Below, piece after piece: positions 60,134 to 64,000 of a stretch of DNA of 64,000 nt. Below the pieces are notes generated by a model that saw nothing but the letters and a program-made list of their open reading frames with translations, did no database searches and was not told the DNA's origin. Made by a program: the position numbers and the translations under genes. This stretch comes from DASPKM01 sp963817075 (GTDB taxonomy: Bacteria; Bacteroidota; Bacteroidia; Chitinophagales; Chitinophagaceae), in the NCBI GenBank assembly GCA_963817075.1, contig CAWFMT010000002.1:186001-250000 (forward strand), read 5' to 3'. How positions within the stretch are numbered: position 1 is the first letter of the stretch; each line of letters opens with the position of its first letter.

Positions 60134-61765
60134 ATGAACATCTTTTTCTCAGGCTTTCTACTCGCAATTCTTCATTCAAGTGCACCAAAGGAAGAAGCTG
60201 ATCTGATAATTTACAATGCCACTATTTATACTGTTGATTCAGCTTTCTCCAAGGTTCAGGCAATGGCAATAAGGAATGGAAAAATTGTTGGTGTTGGCAG
60301 TGATCAAAGTATAAAAGAAAAGTACGAAGCAACAAGCCAAATTGATGCAGGAGGTAAATTCATATATCCCGGATTAATCGATGCGCATGCTCATTTTTTT
60401 GGATATGGACTTTCGCTTCAGGCAGCTAATCTCAATGGCACCAGGAGTTGGGATGAAATCATAGAGAAGGTTCAGTCTTTTGCACGGGAAAATAAGGAAG
60501 GTTGGCTGATAGGCAGAGGGTGGGATCAAAATGATTGGGATATCAAGGAATTTCCCAATAAAGAAAAATTGGATGCAGCTTTCCCTAATAGACCAGTTTT
60601 ATTGGAACGAGTAGATGGCCACGCTTCCATTTCTAATCAGGCTGCACTCGACATTGCTGGAGTAAAAGCTGGCAACAAGATCGAAGGTGGTGAGGTAGAA
60701 GTGAAAAATGGGCGGCTGACAGGTATTCTCATCGACAATGCCATCGATCTTGTAGGGGCAAAAATTCCAGGGGCAACGCCTTCTCAATTGCGTAAGGCCT
60801 TGATGGATGCACAGAAAAACTGTTTTGCAGTTGGGTTAACTACAATAGATGATTGTGGAGTTTCTCAAAAAGATGTTCAATTCGTTGATAGCCTTCAGAA
60901 ACGAGGCGAGTTAAAAATGCGGCTCTACTGTATGTTGAGCGATTCTAAAAGAAATTTCGAGTTTGCCGCCACTCGTGGAAAAATTAAAACTGAGAGGCTG
61001 AATGTGAGTTCTTTTAAGATCTATGGCGATGGAGCTCTCGGTTCAAGGGGTGCTTGTCTGCTTCAACCCTATTCCGATAAACCTGGATGGACTGGATTTC
61101 TTTTAAATTCCAGGGAACATTATGATTCGGTAGCCAATATTCTTTACAATAATGGTTTCCAAATGTGCACTCATGCTATCGGTGATTCAGGAAACCGCGT
61201 AATTCTTAATACCTATGGGAAATATCTAAAAGGAAAGAATGACCGGAGGTGGAGAATTGAACATGCGCAGGTGGTAAATAAGAATGATTTCAAACTCTTT
61301 GGTCAGTATAGTATTATTCCTTCTGTTCAGCCAACCCACGCAACCAGCGATATGTATTGGGCGGAAGCGCGGCTCGGTAAGGATCGTGTATTGGGAGCTT
61401 ACGCATACCAACAATTGCTTAAGCAGAATGGATGGATCCCTCTCGGCACTGATTTTCCTGTAGAAGATATCAGTCCAATCAATACATTTTATGCAGCGGT
61501 GGTGAGAAAGGATAGCAAGGGATTTCCTAAGAATGGATTTCAAATGAATGAAGCATTGTCGCGGGAGCAGGCCATTCGGGGAATGACCATCTGGGCTGCA
61601 TATTCCAATTTTGAAGAATCAGAAAAAGGCAGCCTCGAAATAGGCAAGTTTGCTGATTTTATCATGCTTGACCAGGATCTGATGAAGGTTGCTCCTAATG
61701 ACATTCTGAAAACTAAGGTGATGTCAACTTTTATTTCGGGAGAAAAAGTATTCGAAAGAAAATAA
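60134..61765 (+). CDS. Exported amidohydrolase, YtcJ-like
   Basis: A 543-residue metal-dependent hydrolase with an N-terminal hydrophobic segment (MNIFFSGFLLAILHSSA) that may be a signal. Motifs: GKFIYPGLIDAHAHFFGYG (His-x-His), RVDGHASISNQAALD, SFKIYGDGALGSRGA (metal-ligand Lys region), MCTHAIGDSGNR, WRIEHAQV and LGTDFPVEDISP. Typical of the YtcJ/AepA-like amidohydrolases, which act on amides or N-formyl groups. Length and order are normal. The substrate is unknown; no catabolic operon is evident. Confidence 0.9.
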   Translation: MNIFFSGFLLAILHSSAPKEEADLIIYNATIYTVDSAFSKVQAMAIRNGKIVGVGSDQSIKEKYEATSQIDAGGKFIYPGLIDAHAHFFGYGLSLQAANLNGTRSWDEIIEKVQSFARENKEGWLIGRGWDQNDWDIKEFPNKEKLDAAFPNRPVLLERVDGHASISNQAALDIAGVKAGNKIEGGEVEVKNGRLTGILIDNAIDLVGAKIPGATPSQLRKALMDAQKNCFAVGLTTIDDCGVSQKDVQFVDSLQKRGELKMRLYCMLSDSKRNFEFAATRGKIKTERLNVSSFKIYGDGALGSRGACLLQPYSDKPGWTGFLLNSREHYDSVANILYNNGFQMCTHAIGDSGNRVILNTYGKYLKGKNDRRWRIEHAQVVNKNDFKLFGQYSIIPSVQPTHATSDMYWAEARLGKDRVLGAYAYQQLLKQNGWIPLGTDFPVEDISPINTFYAAVVRKDSKGFPKNGFQMNEALSREQAIRGMTIWAAYSNFEESEKGSLEIGKFADFIMLDQDLMKVAPNDILKTKVMSTFISGEKVFERK

Positions 61766-61830
61766 TTACATTGACTTTTAATCCGAATTTTTTGAAAGGG
61801 CTTTGCGAGTATGATATTTGAAAAGAGCTG

Positions 61831-63186
61831 ATGATTATTGCTTCTTTTCTAACTCAAACAACCAACCAATTCATGACGCTTGCAATCATCATCTCCTGCA
61901 TTTTATTGTTTGTATTATTGATCACATGGGGAAGAGTTAATGCTTTTCTTGCATTCCTGTTTATTTCCATTCTTACAGGTTTACTGCTGGGTATTCCCTT
62001 TGAACAAGTGACTCTATCTGTACAAAAAGGAATAGGAGATACTCTTGGGTCGTTAGTGATAGTTATCGCATTGGGAGCGATGCTGGGAAAACTCGTCGCG
62101 GAGAGTGGAGCTGCCCAAAGGATCAGCAGTAGTTTAAGATCAGCATTCGGAGAAAAGAACATTCAGTGGGCTTTGATGATCACAGGGTTTATTGTAGGAA
62201 TTCCACTTTTCTATAATGTTGGATTTGTGCTCCTGATCCCCCTTATTTTCTCGGTAGTCCAGCGTTATAAATTGCCAGCAGTGTACACCGGCTTGCCGAT
62301 GCTTGCCGCACTTTCAGTGACACATGGATTCCTGCCACCACATCCTTCTCCAACTGCTCTGGTGGGCCAGTTTGGAGCCAACATGGGATTGACTTTATTA
62401 TACGGAATTATTTTGGCCATACCTGCCATTATCGTTGCAGGACCAATATTCTCAAAGACGTTGAAGAACTTAAAAACTCAACCATTAGAGATCTTTACAG
62501 CTCCTCCTTTGCCAGACGATAAGTTGCCAAGTACATTCAATAGTTTCTTCTCATCGCTTCTGCCGGTATTATTACTGATCGTCACTACCGTTTTGCCATA
62601 CATCTGGACAGGAGATGAATCAATGAAAGGAGTTTTCACCTTCCTGGCTGAACCAACAATTGTAATGCTAATTTCATTGGCTGTAGCAACCTATGCTCTT
62701 GGGTTGAGGACAGGGAGAAAAATGAGCGAGATCATGGGATTTTTTGGGGAAGCCGTCAAGGATGTTTCCTTGATACTTCTCATTGTAGCTGGTGCAGGGG
62801 CATTAAAACAAATATTTGTTGATAGTGGCGTGAGCAAGGATATTGCAGGTGCCTTAAGTGGACTTTCAATTCATCCATTGATCCTGGGGTGGACAATAGC
62901 AAGCATCATTAGAGTTTGCATAGGATCTGCAACAGTTGCCGGATTGACAACTGCTGGCATTATCGCACCAATTATGGGACAAACACAGACAAGTCCTGAA
63001 TTGATGGTGCTCTCAATAGGTGCCGGTAGTCTGATGTTCTCACATGTAAATGATTCTGGTTTCTGGATGTTCAAGGAATATTTCAATCTCAGTATGAAGG
63101 ATACCTTGCGATCCTGGTCGTTGATGGAAACCATCATAGCAATAATGGGCCTGATCGGTGTTATGATCCTGAATTTTATTATATAG
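61831..63186 (+). CDS. GntP-family gluconate/organic-acid:H+ symporter
   Basis: A 451-residue inner-membrane permease with about 12-13 helices. GntP features: LLITWGRVNAFLAFLFISILTGLLLGIPFEQ, GIGDTLGSLVIVIALGAMLGKL, HGFLPPHPSPTALVG, and RVCIGSATVAGLTTAGIIAPIM near the C-terminus, with HVNDSGFWMFKEYFNLS at the close. Transports gluconate or related hydroxy-acids by H+ symport. It is followed 13 bases later by a RidA gene, so the two are likely co-transcribed; no gluconate kinase is present. Confidence 0.92.
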   Translation: MIIASFLTQTTNQFMTLAIIISCILLFVLLITWGRVNAFLAFLFISILTGLLLGIPFEQVTLSVQKGIGDTLGSLVIVIALGAMLGKLVAESGAAQRISSSLRSAFGEKNIQWALMITGFIVGIPLFYNVGFVLLIPLIFSVVQRYKLPAVYTGLPMLAALSVTHGFLPPHPSPTALVGQFGANMGLTLLYGIILAIPAIIVAGPIFSKTLKNLKTQPLEIFTAPPLPDDKLPSTFNSFFSSLLPVLLLIVTTVLPYIWTGDESMKGVFTFLAEPTIVMLISLAVATYALGLRTGRKMSEIMGFFGEAVKDVSLILLIVAGAGALKQIFVDSGVSKDIAGALSGLSIHPLILGWTIASIIRVCIGSATVAGLTTAGIIAPIMGQTQTSPELMVLSIGAGSLMFSHVNDSGFWMFKEYFNLSMKDTLRSWSLMETIIAIMGLIGVMILNFII

Positions 63187-63199
63187 AGAAAAATTAATT

Positions 63200-63667
63200 A
63201 TGGAAGAACAAATTGAAAAGAAGATTAAAGAGCTGGGATATTCCTTGCCAGTTTTACCTGCATCAAAAGGTGTTTACAAATCATGCCTGGAAGTTGGATC
63301 GCTCTTGTATGTATCTGGCCACGTTTCAGTGCAATCTGATGGAAAGTACATCACAGGAAAATTGGGCAGGGATGTGAATGAAGATGAAGGCAGGATTGCG
63401 GCTCGACAGGCAGGGCTTGCAATACTGAGTTCTATAAAAAAACATCTTGGCTCGCTCGACAAAGTCAAACGAGTGGTAAAGATCCTGGGAATGGTGAATG
63501 CTGTTCCTGATTACGAAAAACATCCTGTTGTAATAAATGGATGCAGTGAGCTTTATGTTCAACTTTGGGGTGATGAAAATGGCAAAGGTGTGCGAAGCGC
63601 AGTAGGAATGGGTTCATTGCCAAATGAAGTTGCTGTGGAGATAGAAGCCATATTCGAATTAGTATAA
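63200..63667 (+). CDS. RidA-family (YjgF/Yer057c/UK114) protein
   Basis: A 155-residue protein of the RidA superfamily, probably the Rid2-7-type with longer N-terminus. Recognisable parts are LLYVSGHVSVQSDGKYITGKLGRDVNEDEGRIAARQAGLAILSSI, KVKRVVKILGMVNAVPDYEKHPVVINGCSELYVQLWGDENGKGVRSAVGMGSLPNEVAVEIEAIFE, with the Arg of VRSAVG. RidA members deaminate reactive imine/enamine intermediates, but the longer subfamilies vary. Likely co-transcribed with the GntP gene. Confidence 0.9.
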   Translation: MEEQIEKKIKELGYSLPVLPASKGVYKSCLEVGSLLYVSGHVSVQSDGKYITGKLGRDVNEDEGRIAARQAGLAILSSIKKHLGSLDKVKRVVKILGMVNAVPDYEKHPVVINGCSELYVQLWGDENGKGVRSAVGMGSLPNEVAVEIEAIFELV

Positions 63668-63679
63668 AATCACATAATG

Positions 63680-63990
63680 AGTAGTGAGTCGTGAGACGTG
63701 AATCGTGAGTCGTGAATCGTGAGTCGTGAGGCAGAATGAAGAATTTCACGCAAAGATGAAAAGTAAGCAAAGACGCAAAGAATTTCCTCTCTGCGGTGAA
63801 AAATCGTGAGTCGTGAGTCGTGAGTCGTGAGTCGTGAATCGTGAGTCGTGAGGCGGAATGAAGAATTTCACGCAAAGATGAAAAGTAAGCAAAGACGCAA
63901 AGAATTTCCTCTCTGCGTTTTCTCTGTTTCTCTTGTTCTCTGCGGTGAAAATCGTGAGTCGTGTGATTCTCGAACTCTCAAACTTTCGAA
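63680..63990. repeat. Inverted copies of the 121-bp composite repeat (TCGTGAGTC tracts)
   Basis: TCGTGAGTC/TCGTGAATC heptamer tracts (63688-63730, 63802-63851) flank two copies of the 14.3-kb unit in reverse: GGCAGAATGAAGAATTTCACG..GCAAAGACGCAAAG (63730-63800, with an internal deletion) and GGCGGAATGAAGAATTTCACG..TTCTCTGCGGTGAAA (63852-63950). A TCTCGAACTCTCAAAC tail follows. Confidence 0.85.
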
Positions 63991-64000
63991 CTTTTTGTAT

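Noticed and set aside
63680..63990. Integron or attachment site
   Set aside because: No integrase, no attC-like palindromes; the structure is fully explained by the composite repeat.

Overview
The window looks like a chromosomal segment of a Bacteroidota bacterium, most likely close to the Chitinophagaceae. This is inferred from the moderately AT-rich genes, many Bacteroidota-type signal peptides and lipoproteins, a type III glutamine synthetase (GlnN), a sugar porter/fructokinase/GH32 fructan operon, a 7TM hybrid kinase fused to an AraC-type output domain, and intergenic spacers packed with short phrase-like repeats. No rRNA, tRNA, CRISPR array, insertion sequence or phage gene was seen.

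Layout. 0-22.5 kb: the edge of a response regulator; a NamZ-type exo-muramidase; a fructan operon; a YceI protein; an NTF2-like protein and a large hybrid sensor kinase; then mostly exported single-gene hydrolases (phosphotriesterase-like, alpha/beta hydrolase, MBL-fold, nucleoside hydrolase, NHL-repeat lipoprotein, ThuA-like). It closes with a minus-strand pair, an alpha-dioxygenase/cyclooxygenase-type haem enzyme followed by a catalase-related haem protein. These two could make and process fatty-acid hydroperoxides (oxylipins).

22.9-37.2 kb: one compact plus-strand cluster of eight genes with no repeats between them. It encodes a membrane-anchored transglutaminase-like protein with a polyglycine linker, a small exported membrane protein, an exported 16-repeat WD40 caspase, a lipoprotein, a CHASE2 membrane protein, an exported TPR caspase split by a one-base frameshift, an exported protein of unknown family, and a DUF2235 alpha/beta hydrolase (T6SS-lipase-like) that overlaps it by four bases. 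This is the best candidate for an undescribed system: an envelope-located, two-caspase cascade with a sensor and a possible lipase effector.

37.3-56.9 kb: mainly housekeeping genes (accA, dapA, rnz, clpC, cmk, glnN, purL, hldD) mixed with an esterase, a fructosamine-kinase-like protein, a STAS protein, a GT-C-like membrane protein and a GT4 glycosyltransferase. 57.4-63.7 kb: proC, an amidase, a YtcJ-like amidohydrolase, a GntP permease and a RidA protein; the last two are adjacent and probably co-transcribed.

Nearly every non-operonic spacer carries one or more of about seven repeat families: 7-bp TCACGAY tracts, GAAGTC-type tracts, ACCGC..GCGGT hairpins, TTTGAA tracts, ACTCGAAA tracts, CACATAGT hairpins and CAACTAAT tracts. 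They are often strung together in mosaics, and a 121-bp composite unit occurs in opposite orientations near 14.3 kb and 63.8 kb. One spacer (56.9-57.4 kb) also holds a perfect DnaA-box-like 9-mer and four TTCGG motifs that the repeats do not explain.
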